This document shows, piece after piece, positions 35,534-45,920 of a stretch of 64,000 nucleotides of DNA. Location of the stretch: assembly GCA_023627715.1 (NCBI GenBank), contig JAMAHW010000012.1, positions 372,001 to 436,000 on the forward strand, written 5' to 3'. The stretch comes from Periconia sp. R9002 (taxonomy: Eukaryota; Ascomycota; Dothideomycetes; Pleosporales; Periconiaceae). The position numbers and the translations under genes were made by a program. The notes beneath the pieces were generated by a model that was given only the letters and a program-made list of their open reading frames with translations, did not search any database and was not told the origin of the DNA. Position 1 is the stretch's first letter. Each line of letters begins with the position of its first letter.

Positions 35534-36316
35534 TCATTCTCCTTGTAGACCCTCACCATCCACCTCCCCCTTCCTCCAATACACAACCTCCACCTCCTTC
35601 AACAACACCAACAACCTAAACCCCGTGACCGAATTCGGCGAGATATAATGTCCAGCCGGTAACTCATACGCCCTGACATCCTTCCACCCCTTCCTCCTCC
35701 AATACGGCCCATTATACTCCTCCACAGCATGAACCCAGACTTTCAAACTCCCTTTCACAACTTCCTCGTCCTCTTCCACAAACCCCAACTCCTCCATCCT
35801 TCTTTTCCTTTCCCTCCTAACCAACTCCTCCACCAGCGCTCCCAAACACGCATTTACAAGCCCCGCTTTCCGATACGCAGGTGAGGACGTGACGGCTTTG
35901 ATCTCGTACCCTCCGTCTTCCTTCCCCGTGTTTTCACCGCCCATGTCGCCCGTCCAAGGCGACGCACATGCACATGCAATTGGCTCCCCTGATTCTTCTT
36001 CATCGGGTGTTTTGAATTCATTCTCTTCGTTGGGAGCGAAACTGTAAGCGACAGCGACGAGGCCTTTGTCTCCGAGCGCCGAGTGGAAGTGCGCGTTGTC
36101 GCGGAAACGCTGGCTGGCATCGGTGCTGGATGGGTAGGCGGATGTGTCGAGGTAGCCTTTGTTGATTAGGGCGATTATGCTGGTCGCGAGCTCGGGACGG
36201 GCGAGGAGGGTGGAGGCGGTGTGGATGCGGAGTTTGGATGCTGGGGCGTTGGCGGTTTGGGGTGCGGGGACAGAAGGTGAGTTAGTGGAGGTAGATGGTA
36301 GATTTTCTTGTGGCAT
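35534..36316 (-). CDS. GNAT-like N-acetyltransferase
   Basis: Single frame of 260 residues from the ATG at 36316. A low-complexity N-terminus is followed by IHTASTLLARPELATSIIALINKGY and, in the middle, EIKAVTSSPAYRKAGLVNACLGALVEELVRRER, which corresponds to the acetyl-CoA loop and helix of GNAT enzymes (here RKAGL instead of the usual R/QxxGxG/A). The C-terminus VWVHAVEEYNGPYWRRKGWKDVRAYELPAGHYISP resembles the terminal strand pair. The acceptor substrate is unknown. An upstream minus frame (36317-36831) runs into this gene in another phase. Confidence 0.7.
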   Translation of the reverse strand: MPQENLPSTSTNSPSVPAPQTANAPASKLRIHTASTLLARPELATSIIALINKGYLDTSAYPSSTDASQRFRDNAHFHSALGDKGLVAVAYSFAPNEENEFKTPDEEESGEPIACACASPWTGDMGGENTGKEDGGYEIKAVTSSPAYRKAGLVNACLGALVEELVRRERKRRMEELGFVEEDEEVVKGSLKVWVHAVEEYNGPYWRRKGWKDVRAYELPAGHYISPNSVTGFRLLVLLKEVEVVYWRKGEVDGEGLQGE

Positions 36317-36831
36317 GATTTCTTTCTGATTTGCGACTCGCCAGCTTCTTTCTGGGTGAGTGTGGTTTGATGGAGAGGGCTTGCAGCAAGGGCAGGCGAT
36401 GTGTTTGCTCGGGAAATCCCGTTCAGTGCTACTAAATCTATCTCTTCCTCTTCCTTACTGTACTTTGACCTCACTCCAATGTCTATCTCGCGTTCCGTGC
36501 TATCTGAGGATTTATGTTTGCGTGAGACTGCATTTGAGTCACACGAGCTTGGCTCTTCTCGTACTGCGAGCTCGTTTCGGTATGCGGGATTCAATCCTTC
36601 GAGCGCTAACAGTCTTTGCAGTAGCCGCACGGCAAAATGCCCAATCGTATCTGCCTGATCTGCGGCAAAGGCTTGGTCTGCATGATCGGAGTAGAATGGA
36701 ATTCCGGCCTTGGAAATCCGTACATGGCATATAAATATTGTTGTTTCTGGCGATTTTCTGAATGGGCGGTGGATTCTTTCTTTGACATGGTTAATCGTGA
36801 ATGCTTGTCTGCACATATAACATTCTACCAT
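36317..36831 (-). CDS. Uncertain small protein upstream of the GNAT gene
   Basis: From an ATG at 36831 the frame runs MVECYMCRQAFTINHVKERIHRPF, IFICHVRISKAGIPFYSDHADQAFAAD, GHFAVRLLQRLLALEGL, then a charged Ser/Lys-rich stretch. It continues to 36175 inside the GNAT coding region in a different phase. The CxxC...H start could be a small zinc-binding segment. No family recognised; an unrecognised intron or shadow frame is equally possible, hence low confidence. Confidence 0.3.
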
Positions 36832-37054
36832 CTTTACTTGATAGAGAGAGTTCCAGATCCACAGCCTTGAAAAAATGGGGCATGACAAACAATAAGCATC
36901 TGCTTCAGTCCATGGTGGGCTCAGCTGCTCTTCACTGCTCTGCCTCCACGAAACCGTAAAAGGGCAACCCAGCGTATCGCTACACAATCTCACATCTTCC
37001 TCTACATACCGCCCAGGGAAAAGTAAAAAAACAAAAAGGCAAAGGCAAGTCGCC

Positions 37055-37204
37055 AGGTTCGAACTGCCCCACATACGTAGGTACCTATCACCAAAACAAA
37101 TGCAAAAAAAGAAATCTTGGATCCGCGTTCGATAACCACCTAAACCATTTAAGTTAGCACTGTTCTGAATGTTGAATATGGTGTCATTTATCTAATATAT
37201 ATAC
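37055..37204 (-). ncRNA. Putative Pol III small RNA gene E3 (class I)
   Basis: Read on the minus strand: TATA (37195-37204), 24 nt, ATTCAGAACA (from 37170), GCTAACTT (37151-37158), A-box-like TGGTTTAGGTGG (37136-37147) then TTATCGAAC, a 7-T run (37104-37110), and a strong B-box-like AGTTCGAACC (37055-37065), then a further 7-T run at 37025-37031. The A-to-B spacing (~82 bp) and TATA spacing match the other class I copies. Confidence 0.6.
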
Positions 37205-37240
37205 AACTATCAAAAGGTCTGTATGTGTGAGAGGACAGGC

Positions 37241-37320
37241 GTGGCTGCCGTTTTGAGTGTCACGCTTTCACCTTTACGGAAGGGAGGCACGTGAGGGAGA
37301 GGACTTGGGGAAGGTGCCTA
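37241..37320. repeat. Non-coding block duplicated at 39122-39199 (copy 1)
   Basis: Begins GTGGCTGCCGTTTTGAGTG and includes GGCACGTGAGGG and AGGTGCCTAC. It lies just upstream of the TATA box of E3. A similar ~78-bp block is found 1.9 kb away. Confidence 0.55.
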
Positions 37321-37698
37321 CGTCGGCCTTCTTGGAGCTAGGTAGGTATGTACCATACGGCACGATCGAGGGTGTGCACGTGTCAAAGGACTTTGGCACC
37401 TGGGCAATGAGGTTATTCCTTGTGGATCTCTCCACACCAAAATGTCTTCTTGTGTTCCTCTTTGCTGACCAGAGGGTACAGATTCTAACGGCGCACCCAG
37501 TATTGCACCTATGCATCCCCATCGCCCTCAATGTCTGCTGCTGGATCGCCGCTCGTCATCATCCTGCAGAATCCCTACGCTTTGCATACATGTTGATCTT
37601 CTACATGTACTTGTCCTCTTAGTACACATGCACTTGCATTTTTATGTGGCCTAAATAGACTACTGCACGACCATTGTTCCTCCTCTTGGAGGCCCAAC
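37321..37698. other. Intergenic
   Basis: Between the duplicated block near E3 and the second SDR. The plus-strand frame 37257-37622 has no motif. No gene supported. Confidence 0.45.
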
Positions 37699-38776
37699 TT
37701 ACTGCGATTGTGTTATTCGTTTGAACGCGCCCTGCAGATTGTCCCACACTATATCTTTCACCCCTTTCTTCCGCTGACTTTCGAGCAGGTTAATGACGCG
37801 TTGCGTAGGTCCCTCGCAGTCCCAGTCTACAGAGTACATCCCGCTACCCTCTTGACCATCAACGCCCTGGAGAGTAGGCATCTGATCTTTAATGTACATT
37901 CCGGCTTTTCCTTCTTTTGGAGGATACCTTGCGCTCGTAGCCAGATACACGTGCCGTTCCCCGCTCTCGTCGATAGGCACGCAGGCCCACCTGTAAAGCA
38001 ACACTGTCAGACACCATTTGAACAGCCTGTACACATATCCCATAACCCCGGGCGTCTTCTTCCCAAGTTCCGAGGGAACCGATCCGGGAAAGTCGTGCAC
38101 GAAGCTCACCGTCGGCGCTTGATCGGCCAAACTCTCCATAGCCAAAGTCGTCATGCCCGTCAAATGCCCTCGAATGCGCTTCATTGGAACCTTGAGAGCA
38201 GGTAGATCGTTGAGGTCGATTTCACCCTCTTTGGTGCCACCGGCAACATTGAGAAAACGCGCGATTAGCGAGGTCTTTGCAGCTTCTTGTAAAAGCGGCA
38301 GCAGATTTTGCGCAACTCGAATACGCGTGTAGTATACCGTTGTCAGGAAGAGATTGAGGCCTTCATCTGTCACTTCAAAGAGTGTTAGCTTGTGCCGCAG
38401 CGCAAAGATAAGGACGCCTACATTTCTTGTCCAGGATCAGCTCTCCGGCAGAGTTGATGAGAATGTTGATCGCTTTCTCGCGAGACTTGATCTCGTCGCA
38501 TGCCTTGTCTGTCTCTTTGACGGAGCTCAGGTCCACCTTGATCATGTGCATCTCGGCTTTGGGGTTGATTGCCTGGCACTCTCTGATGACTCGGCGAGCG
38601 GAGTCTACTGATCGGGCCATGATATAGATTCGAGGTTCGACGGCATACTGGACAAACTTTTTTATCGTATAGTATCCGATACCGGTGGTAGCTCCTGCGA
38701 ACACAACGACAAGCCGACGTGGGAGGGAAGTAGCGATCTGCTCATTGGAAGCAATGACCTGGTGCAGCAAGACCAT
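37699..38776 (-). CDS. Short-chain dehydrogenase-like protein (atypical)
   Basis: Exons 38422-38776 and 37699-38366, joined across a 55-bp intron (GTAGGC donor, GCTAAC branch, GACAG acceptor), give 340 residues. The N-terminal cofactor loop is AGATTGIGYYTIKKF (TGxxxGIG-like), followed by IYIMARSVDSARRVI, an acidic MIKVDLSSVKE and ILINSAGELILD (NNAG-like NSAG). The usual YxxxK catalytic pair is not seen where expected (HLTGMTTLAMESL), as in several fungal SDRs related to retinol dehydrogenase/WWOX-like proteins. A hydrophobic stretch (YRLFKWCLTVLLYRWACVPI) may associate with membranes. Substrate unknown; possibly not catalytic. Confidence 0.78.
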
Positions 38777-39121
38777 CTTGAAGAAACGTGGAACTTAAAT
38801 CGAGTACTACCCATTTTCATCAGCCCATTTCGTGTTTACTTATAAAAAATTGTGCTTCGTGACCGAATTCGTGCTTCAAGGTGTATGGGGCGTGTTTTGG
38901 GCCGTCCGGACGAAATGCGGACAGCGGGGACATGAGCAGAATTATGTGTCCATAAACGGCAACCTCAGAGTCTTCTCAAACCCTTCCAACCGCCCAGGAT
39001 ACGCAAATTTTCGTACATCAAATATGCTTGTCGGACCTTAGGTGGGGACTCTGGAGCCAGGCAAAAGGACCGGAGTTGGGTCAGTTGGCCTTGCCTCATC
39101 TAGTATGCCGTTCGCCGATTG
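38777..39121. other. Intergenic
   Basis: Promoter of the second SDR and beyond. A plus-strand frame at 38832-39041 has no motif. Nothing structured seen. Confidence 0.45.
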
Positions 39122-39199
39122 GTGGCTGTCGTTTAGTGTATCACGCTTGTATCTTTACAGAAAAAAGCACGTGAGGGGATGAGTCCAACGGTGCCTCCA
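39122..39199. repeat. Non-coding block duplicated from 37241-37320 (copy 2)
   Basis: GTGGCTGTCGTTTAGTG ... AGCACGTGAGGGG ... GGTGCCTCC aligns along its whole length with copy 1. Many differences are C to T or G to A in this copy (GCCG/GTCG, ACGG/ACAG, GGGAGG/AAAAAG), the pattern produced by RIP. No Pol III-like element lies beside this copy. Confidence 0.5.
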
Positions 39200-40182
39200 T
39201 ACATGTATGCATGTACATATGTGAATATAAGAACTATTTGATTTTTCATCATGGGTAAGTCCATGGTCTGGATATTTCTGGAACTATGTAAGTACCAGTG
39301 TTGATGCCGCGAGCAATCATTCTACATGTAGTTTCAAATGTTGCTATCTCATCAATCTTCTCATTTCAATGAAGACAGCCGGACATCGCGCCAAGGTTGC
39401 AGGTGTACATGAAATTGAATTTTGATCCTCACAGAGTAATACTACCCTGGGTATCGACACATGGTGGGGGCACACTGGGTAAACGTCCTTGGCCGGAACG
39501 GGCACACAGGCAACTAAGTGCGGTTGCAGGTGTACATAGATGTATTCAGCCAAGACAACAATATATAAGTGCAACTACACAGTGTCACATTTGCCAGACA
39601 CGTTCGATTTGTTATGTGATGATAGAAATTGGCATTCATTTGAAGAAACAATCTGATTCTGTGTGTGTTGTGACACGGCTTCTTGAATTGGTACCTGCGA
39701 TTCCTGAACCCCGCCCACGGCTAGCAATTCACATTGTGTGTCCCGATACCAAAATCGCGTGAACAGGTCCAGCTAAAACGGCAGGGACCAAACTTAACTA
39801 TATGGAAATATGGACTACGCATAGCAACCCTGAACATCTTTCGGAGAACCAATGTAGTAAATGTTGAAGACATAGGAATCATCTTGCATTTGCCTACGTA
39901 CAAGGACGTAGAGAGCGTTGACATGAAGCACTGAGGTATATTGTATTATCCCGCATTCTCACCACTGCTATGAAGGATTGGAAATACCTGTATGAATAAG
40001 AAATATTAAGTGCTGGGAGCAATCCAGTCTTGTCTCTATAGGACTTCGTTGTTGCTTTTACATGCACAAGCTACCCAAATCCTAATACGTATCGTTGCAT
40101 GTGTCTTAGTAAAACCAGATCTTAAGTTAGCCCCCATAAAAAAGTTTAAAAAGCAGAGAGTAAGGGCAGTTAGCTCACTCTA
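39200..40182. other. Intergenic, no gene supported
   Basis: Short frames only. The phrase GCAGGTGTACAT occurs twice (about 39396 and 39524). Nothing else seen. Confidence 0.45.
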
Positions 40183-40335
40183 GGGATTGAACTGCGGCAT
40201 TGAAGAACACCTACACAACAAAATACTCCAGGCAGAAAAAAAATGAAAAATGAAATCCGATCCGATAACCACCTAAGCCATAAGTTAGCACTGGTCTGAA
40301 TGATGTTTATGGTGTATATTATCGAGTATATATAC
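40183..40335 (-). ncRNA. Putative Pol III small RNA gene E4 (class I)
   Basis: Minus strand: GTATATATAC (40326-40335), 24 nt, ATTCAGACCA (from 40301), GCTAACTT (40282-40289), A-box-like TGGCTTAGGTGG (40269-40280), then TTATCGGATCGG, an 8-T run (40236-40243), and B-box-like AGTTCAATCCC (40183-40193). T-rich runs follow at 40137-40152. This is the copy whose A box fits the tRNA consensus best. Confidence 0.6.
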
Positions 40336-42106
40336 AACAATGAGGTCGGACTGTGATACTTGTGTCGCGGCTGCCTTGGTCACTCACTGGGGAAAAACTT
40401 GTGTTTACGCTCTACCACTCAACAAGGGCACCAGCTGCGCCCATCTTCAGCTACTGCGATATTGATGCTTATAGAAGAGTATTCAAATTCAGTGCAACTA
40501 TAGTATCTCAGGTGGAATACCGTGTGCAAATTAGCCAGTTTACTCTCAATGTTTTTGCTAACATCCCTAATTTGCGATTGGTGTCAATTTCCGTGTGTTC
40601 ATTCAGGAAACCTCATACTTAGACATACATCTTATGTAACTGCTCTTATCACACCATGTGCACCAGTAGAATCAACAGACTGTTCGGGCGCCAGCATGCT
40701 CACAAGCACTTGCAATACTACGCCTCTTCGCTCAGCAACTGTCCAACTGCGAGGGAACTTGCCAACTCTCCGCAGGGCCATTGTTTGTATTTCTACCACA
40801 ATTGTCCCAAGAAAATGTCAACGAACGCACATCACCTTTGGCGTCTCACAACAACATGAGAAGACATAGAATGGCGACACCGATGCGAAAACGATGTAAC
40901 TCCCGTACGCAGCGTCTTCTATTTCAAACTACCACAAGATCATCTACCTGAATGCAACCACCGCACCAAAAATACATCATGGTGAGTTTCAAAAGTGAGT
41001 TTCAAACATGAGTTAAGCACAAGCTCAATCAGGTATCGCGCACCAACCAGGAACGAAGGGAATCATGTATTGTATGCTGCAATAGAATCAATCTGGTCCA
41101 AGGAAAACATTCGGTGGGCAAGGTTACCTGCATAACTTGTACAGATAGGCAGATGGATCGAAATGAAGAATTCAAGAGAATGAATTGTATAAAACTGGAT
41201 AAGAAAATTGTGCGAATGGCATAACCCTTCCCACGAGCCATCGCATGCGGTACCGAAATATGCATCCACGCACGGACGCCTAGGTAGACTAAAAGTCTTG
41301 AACTTTATATAAATCCACCCCGTTTGAGACACAGATCACGTTTTTCTTTGTAGGCGCGACTAGAGAACTCCCATCTCTTTGCAACGTTGAATACATGCGA
41401 CGGATTCAAGGTGGTTGGCTGGCACAATTGACGGATCATGTGAGGTTCTTCTATTGTGATACAATACGAAAGGAGGTTTAGTGCTGGGGCTTTGGCCCTC
41501 TCACCCTCACAGCACTTGAGGTCTGTTGTAAAAATATTGTACTGATTGTAATAACAGCATATCAACTGAAATTGCTAAATTCTAATTTTTCACACACCTA
41601 CCGGACGGAAAAGCCCATTATCTACATGCAGCTCTACTATCCCCACTCACGCACAATTGCAACTCTTGTCCTTGCCCACCCCATGACCTTATACCATGAG
41701 GTATAATGGGGTAAATGAAAGCGCCGTATGCTCTAATACAATGCAAAGTTGGAATTACTATTAATTAACAGACAGCAGCAGGTGAGGCATAAGTAAAAGG
41801 CCAATGAGAAGGGAAACATAAACTTCACCTTCCAATTAATCAATACAACAATCGCAAGCGCAGGTGAAGGCAAAACACACACAAGGTTCAAATCACCTTC
41901 ACCTCTCGCCTCTCTGTATCAAGAATCACGCATAGTATATATATATCTTCGAGCCTCAATCTCGCAGTTTCTTCTCCTCCTCAGACCCCCCAAATCCTCA
42001 CATTCACGACGCCCATCACCACCACAGCAGCAGCAGCAGCAACCACAAAAAAACACTACCACTACCAACAACAACACCACCTACACCACCAACATCAACA
42101 GCAGCA
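40336..42106. other. Intergenic, no gene supported
   Basis: Short frames without motifs on both strands. The last 170 bp contain a TATATATATAT box (41935-41945) and a CA/CAG-rich 5' leader (42020-42105) of the next gene. Confidence 0.45.
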
Positions 42107-42591
42107 ATGGGTCTCCGGGCCCACATCAAAACTATCTGGGCTCGCCTTCGCCTCCGTCTCCGTCAAGGCCGCCGCCGCCCCACCACCACCGCTACTACTG
42201 CTCGCCCTCCTCCACCGTCTCCTCTAACGGAGGGAGAGCTGCGGAGGCTCTCGACGATAGTGGAGGAGGGCTGTGAAGAGGGCCACTGCCCCCTCCACTG
42301 CCAGCATGTCGCGCATGAGGCGCTCAGCCGCCGCCATGGCGTGGTGTGCACCTGCAACTGTTAGTGGTCCAATACTTGAATCCGATATTTATTGAGGTAT
42401 GGTACTGACTGAGGTTGAAGCTGTCTGAGCTGGCCCTCCCGCTCGCCCGCCCACTCCCCTCCCCTGTGCCCGCGGCGGCCATCGCCCCCGACGACGACGA
42501 CGATGACGAGGAGGATGACTATGACAAGGAGGATGGAGATGAGGAGGATGACGACAACGACGACGATGTCCCCTGCGAGGAAAATAACTAG
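42107..42591 (+). CDS. Small basic protein with acidic C-terminal tail, two exons (model tentative)
   Basis: ATG at 42107, ~165 bp after a long TATA box and a CAG-rich leader. Exon 1 (42107-42343) encodes an Arg-rich segment (WARLRLRLRQGRRRP), a Thr/Pro stretch and a Cys/His-containing part (CEEGHCPLHCQHV). A 77-bp intron with GTGTGC donor, CTGAC branch and GAAG acceptor joins in frame to exon 2 (42421-42591), LSELALPLARPLPSP then a run rich in Asp and Glu ending DDDVPCEENN; total 135 residues. Without splicing, translation stops at 42364. The clean acidic frame to a stop supports exon 2, but donor choice is uncertain. No family recognised; possibly nuclear or nucleic-acid-associated from its charge layout. 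Confidence 0.42.
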
Positions 42592-43098
42592 GATTGTTTT
42601 TTCTTAGTGCAATATCAATCTCGGATTCCTTTGAGCCTGTATGTCTTGACTTGCGTTGCATGATGTAGAGTGATTGGAGTGATTATGTGCTTCTATAGCA
42701 CTCTCGTTTTATGTGCTATGAGATGACGGGGTATCGTAAACGATGCGCTTTTGATTCATGTGCGCCAGTAATGTAGTGATCTGAGAAGAACAATACGTAT
42801 TTGGTGAGTATATGGAGTCATGGCTGCAATGAAACAATTGTTACGCGGTGATCGTACGTTGACATGAATTACAGACAAAGTATCCAAATCTAAAGCTTGA
42901 CCAAACGCCAAACAAAGCTGGTAAAACCCATTCTACGCACTTGTCGTCCCCGCTCTGCAATCGTGAGCAGTATCTCCAAACGCATATTCAGTGCTATACC
43001 CAACTCGGACCCAAGCCAAGGAAAGGAAAAACGCAGGTTGTGCGGTGCAGAATTCGTGCCACCGGGATATGGCGGAGATCGATTCGGGGCGGTGTAGG
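42592..43098. other. Intergenic, tail-to-tail flank
   Basis: 3' flanks of the acidic-tailed gene and the AcuF-type gene. Nothing else seen. Confidence 0.45.
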
Positions 43099-45732
43099 TT
43101 ACGTGTGTTTGACGCCGAACTCGTATATCGAATCGAGAATTTTCATTAGTTCCTCTGCGGGGAAACGATGTTTCTCCACAATCTTGATTAGAAAATCTAC
43201 GTGTCGTTTCAGACGAGCATGTTGTGGATGGCGGTCGACGTGGACAGACAAGAAGCAAAAAGCTTGGTTGGCATCCTGATCCTCGTCCTTGGGTGTGAAG
43301 ATTGGGTATGGCTGAGGGAAACCCCCGGACGAATTTGAATCAACGAGAACCCCCAAAGAATTAGCTTCGTTTAATAGCCCGCTATCCAATTTTAACCAGT
43401 CTCGATAGGGCACTTGTATGCGGATTGATTGATTCGAAAAATCAACTAGAATCCGGCATGTGGTTGCAACTAGTTGCCCTCCTAATTGATTGTAAGGAAT
43501 GAGCTCCGGTGTTTTCGCAAGGACGTTTTTCAATTCAATAGTTTTGATGCTTGGTGCGGTTTCCTCATGTAGTAACGGGACTACGTCGTCGGCTGTGAGA
43601 TTGTCGATACTGTCGATACTACGAAGTATAGACACGTCCTCAAAACCCAGTATTCCAGGCCTAGATTCATATTGAACTCCCGATCTAACAACTCTGACCG
43701 CTCTGGTAATTTCTCTGGTAGATTGGTCGTCTTCTCTGTAGCGTATTATATCCTCATAAACACGACCATGCTCAAGCCTGGACAATGCGACGCTATGTCC
43801 GCCAAGTGGAATATATGTAGCTGCCTGATTGGAAGTCAGATCAATCAACACACAAAACCTTTCGTCTAACAGCGCCGTGACAAAATGCGGTGTGCTTTCT
43901 TCTTCTAGTAAAAAGGTAGACTGCTTTTTGTATGTTAGAGTCCGCACTTGCGTCACGTAATGCCGGAGATTTTGAATTTCCGAAAGTCGTTCCCGAAACA
44001 AAGCAGTTATCTGGATGGCAATGTCCAAACCTGTCCCAAAAGGTTTTGTTATGTTCCATATTGAAGAGTGAACAGGATCATCGTTCGTCTTGCCGATATT
44101 GGTGCGAGGAGATTTACGGCAGTAATCCCAAATGTGCCAGGTGCTCCAAATCGCCGTATTGCAAAAATGCATCGCGACACTTTGTGCGATATCTAGTATC
44201 ATTTCTTCTATTTTGCCTTCTGGAAGTGTGTGCCGTGTGGTCAGTAGGGTTCTTAGCCCTGCAGCTACTGGACCCATGAACTGGTCTTTTGGATCGCTGT
44301 TAGAATCCATTTCCGATCCATCGCTGGTAGAAGTGATCGGAACAGAGAAAAGCGCTATTTGCTCCAGATGATTACCGAGATGGTGCATGAAGGAAAGTGT
44401 ATCGACCATTGTATTAGAGATATCTCGCGTATATCCTGGAAGGCATTCCATATCGCTCCACTCAGAGCAGCATGGACAATCTCGTTTGGATATTTTATCG
44501 ACAGGTTTTTTACTGATCTCCAACAATGTTGCTTTGTCACGAGTTCTAAGGAGCTCGGGATGCTGAGCAGAGACATGGTTGAGGTAGGAACTTTGCTCGT
44601 AGGAACTTCCATCCGCACAGATAACACAGACATACTGTACTCTGTGGGTGCACATTTCATGTTGCCACCATTCGCAAATATTCCCGAATAGCGTTTTACT
44701 TTTATTGCAGTTTGGAAATGTGCATATGTATGGCCGAAGGTCGTTGAATACATGCACGTTCCATGACGATTCGTTGTCGATCATCTTAGTCTGGTAGCAG
44801 AAAGGGCATTCGAACTCTCTTGCATCATGAGCCCTCACCTCTGCTAGCTTTGGAATTGCTGATAGTGCAGATGTTTCCGTAAATTCATGCGAAACAGATT
44901 TAACTGACTGCATGTCATCGATAACACTGGAAACATCTTCAACAGCTAAAGTTTGTTTTGTGGCGTTGCTAGGCGTGGAATTGTTATGAGCGATGGGTGA
45001 TTGCTCAGACTCCGGATGCGGCCGTTGAGACTGGGTTGTGTAGGTATTTCCAGGTGATTGGTGCGGTCCTGATGAGTTCTTTAGGCGATTATGCTAGTAT
45101 CTCATATATTGGAGGTAGTGGCGTCGTTGAGAGACAGCATTTCCAAGCCGATCCCGCAGCCAGAAGTTGCCCAGAGATGACAACTTCCCGAACATTTGAC
45201 CGACCTGCGCAATGTCGACCTCATTCCTAAGTGGCAAGAGTTTCTTGTGGATGGCTTCACCTGACGGATCTCTTGTTTCTATTCGGCGTATGAGTTTAGT
45301 CACTCGGAATAGGCGAGTGATGCATGAGTGTATCTCTTGAAGTAGCTCCTTGTCCTCTCTGAGCTCTTCAACTGTTCCATTATTCTCCTCATCTGTACTG
45401 TCTGACAGAGCAGCAACCTCAGCATGACGTTGTCCAGAGGCTATCTGGTTCAGTTCACTAACAGCCTCGCACACATCGGACATTAACTCCTGGATATGAG
45501 AAAGAACTTCTTTTGCTCCGCGTAATCGTGTTTCAAGCGGGTGTTGGAGCCCGTCGATGGTTCCTATCCAGAGGGTAAGGCGATCACCCTCGTCCGTGAC
45601 CTCGGTGGGAGTAACGAGACACTGCTGCGAATTTGGTAGTGCGGAAATGATGGATTCCAACCTAGTAAGACATAATACGCATTTCTCTGATATTGTGGTA
45701 GCCATTGTTTCGTTCGAGCGGCGAGGTCTCAT
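43099..45732 (-). pseudogene. AcuF-type C2H2 zinc-finger protein gene interrupted by one in-frame TAG
   Basis: A single frame of 878 codons from the ATG at 45732 (a second ATG at 45705 gives MATTISEKC) to a stop at 43099 contains one internal TAG at 45094-45096. Before the stop: a helical N-terminal region (CVLCLTRLESIISALP, RLRGAKEVLSHIQELM) ending LRDRLGNAVSQRRHYLQYMRY. After it the same frame continues through a linker into FECPFCYQTKMIDNES, YICTFPNCNKSK, WWQHEMCTH and MHHLGNHLEQIALFSVP. This is the zinc-finger segment of a large fungal family annotated by resemblance to the AcuF locus, normally contiguous with that N-terminal domain. No GT donor lies close enough to remove the TAG simply. 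CAG to TAG would be a CpA to TpA change. Either a pseudogene or a stop that is read through (TAG is followed by C). The C-terminal half resembles the partner-type unknown region of this family. Confidence 0.75.
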
Positions 45733-45920
45733 CAGCGATGTTTGTACAATGAAGGAGAGTTCGAGCTCGGTGCTGCCAAGAGTATGAGACTCACCGGTGC
45801 TTTGTGTAACATTTCCGTGGGGCGAGAAAAGCGGGGAACAGCTGGTATATCTGTGACTGTCTGATGGTCCTCTTTCAGCCTGATGAGCTCCCCACCACGC
45901 ACCACCTTCTTTCTAACACC
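45733..45920. promoter_or_regulatory. Divergent intergenic promoter
   Basis: Only 188 bp separate the AcuF-type gene (minus) and the HeLo-like/DUF7580 gene (plus), so both must be driven from here or from within each other's 5' regions. No sharp motif is seen. Confidence 0.45.

Noticed and set aside
37257..37622. 121-codon plus-strand frame
   Set aside because: No motif, overlaps the duplicated non-coding block, and starts inside E3's upstream region.
40127..40135. Second AAGTTAG motif near E4
   Set aside because: T-runs lie on the wrong side and no TATA box follows; treated as chance within E4's 3' flank.
42389..42661. Arg/His-rich minus-strand frame
   Set aside because: It is the complement of the acidic GAY/GAR tract of the plus-strand gene.
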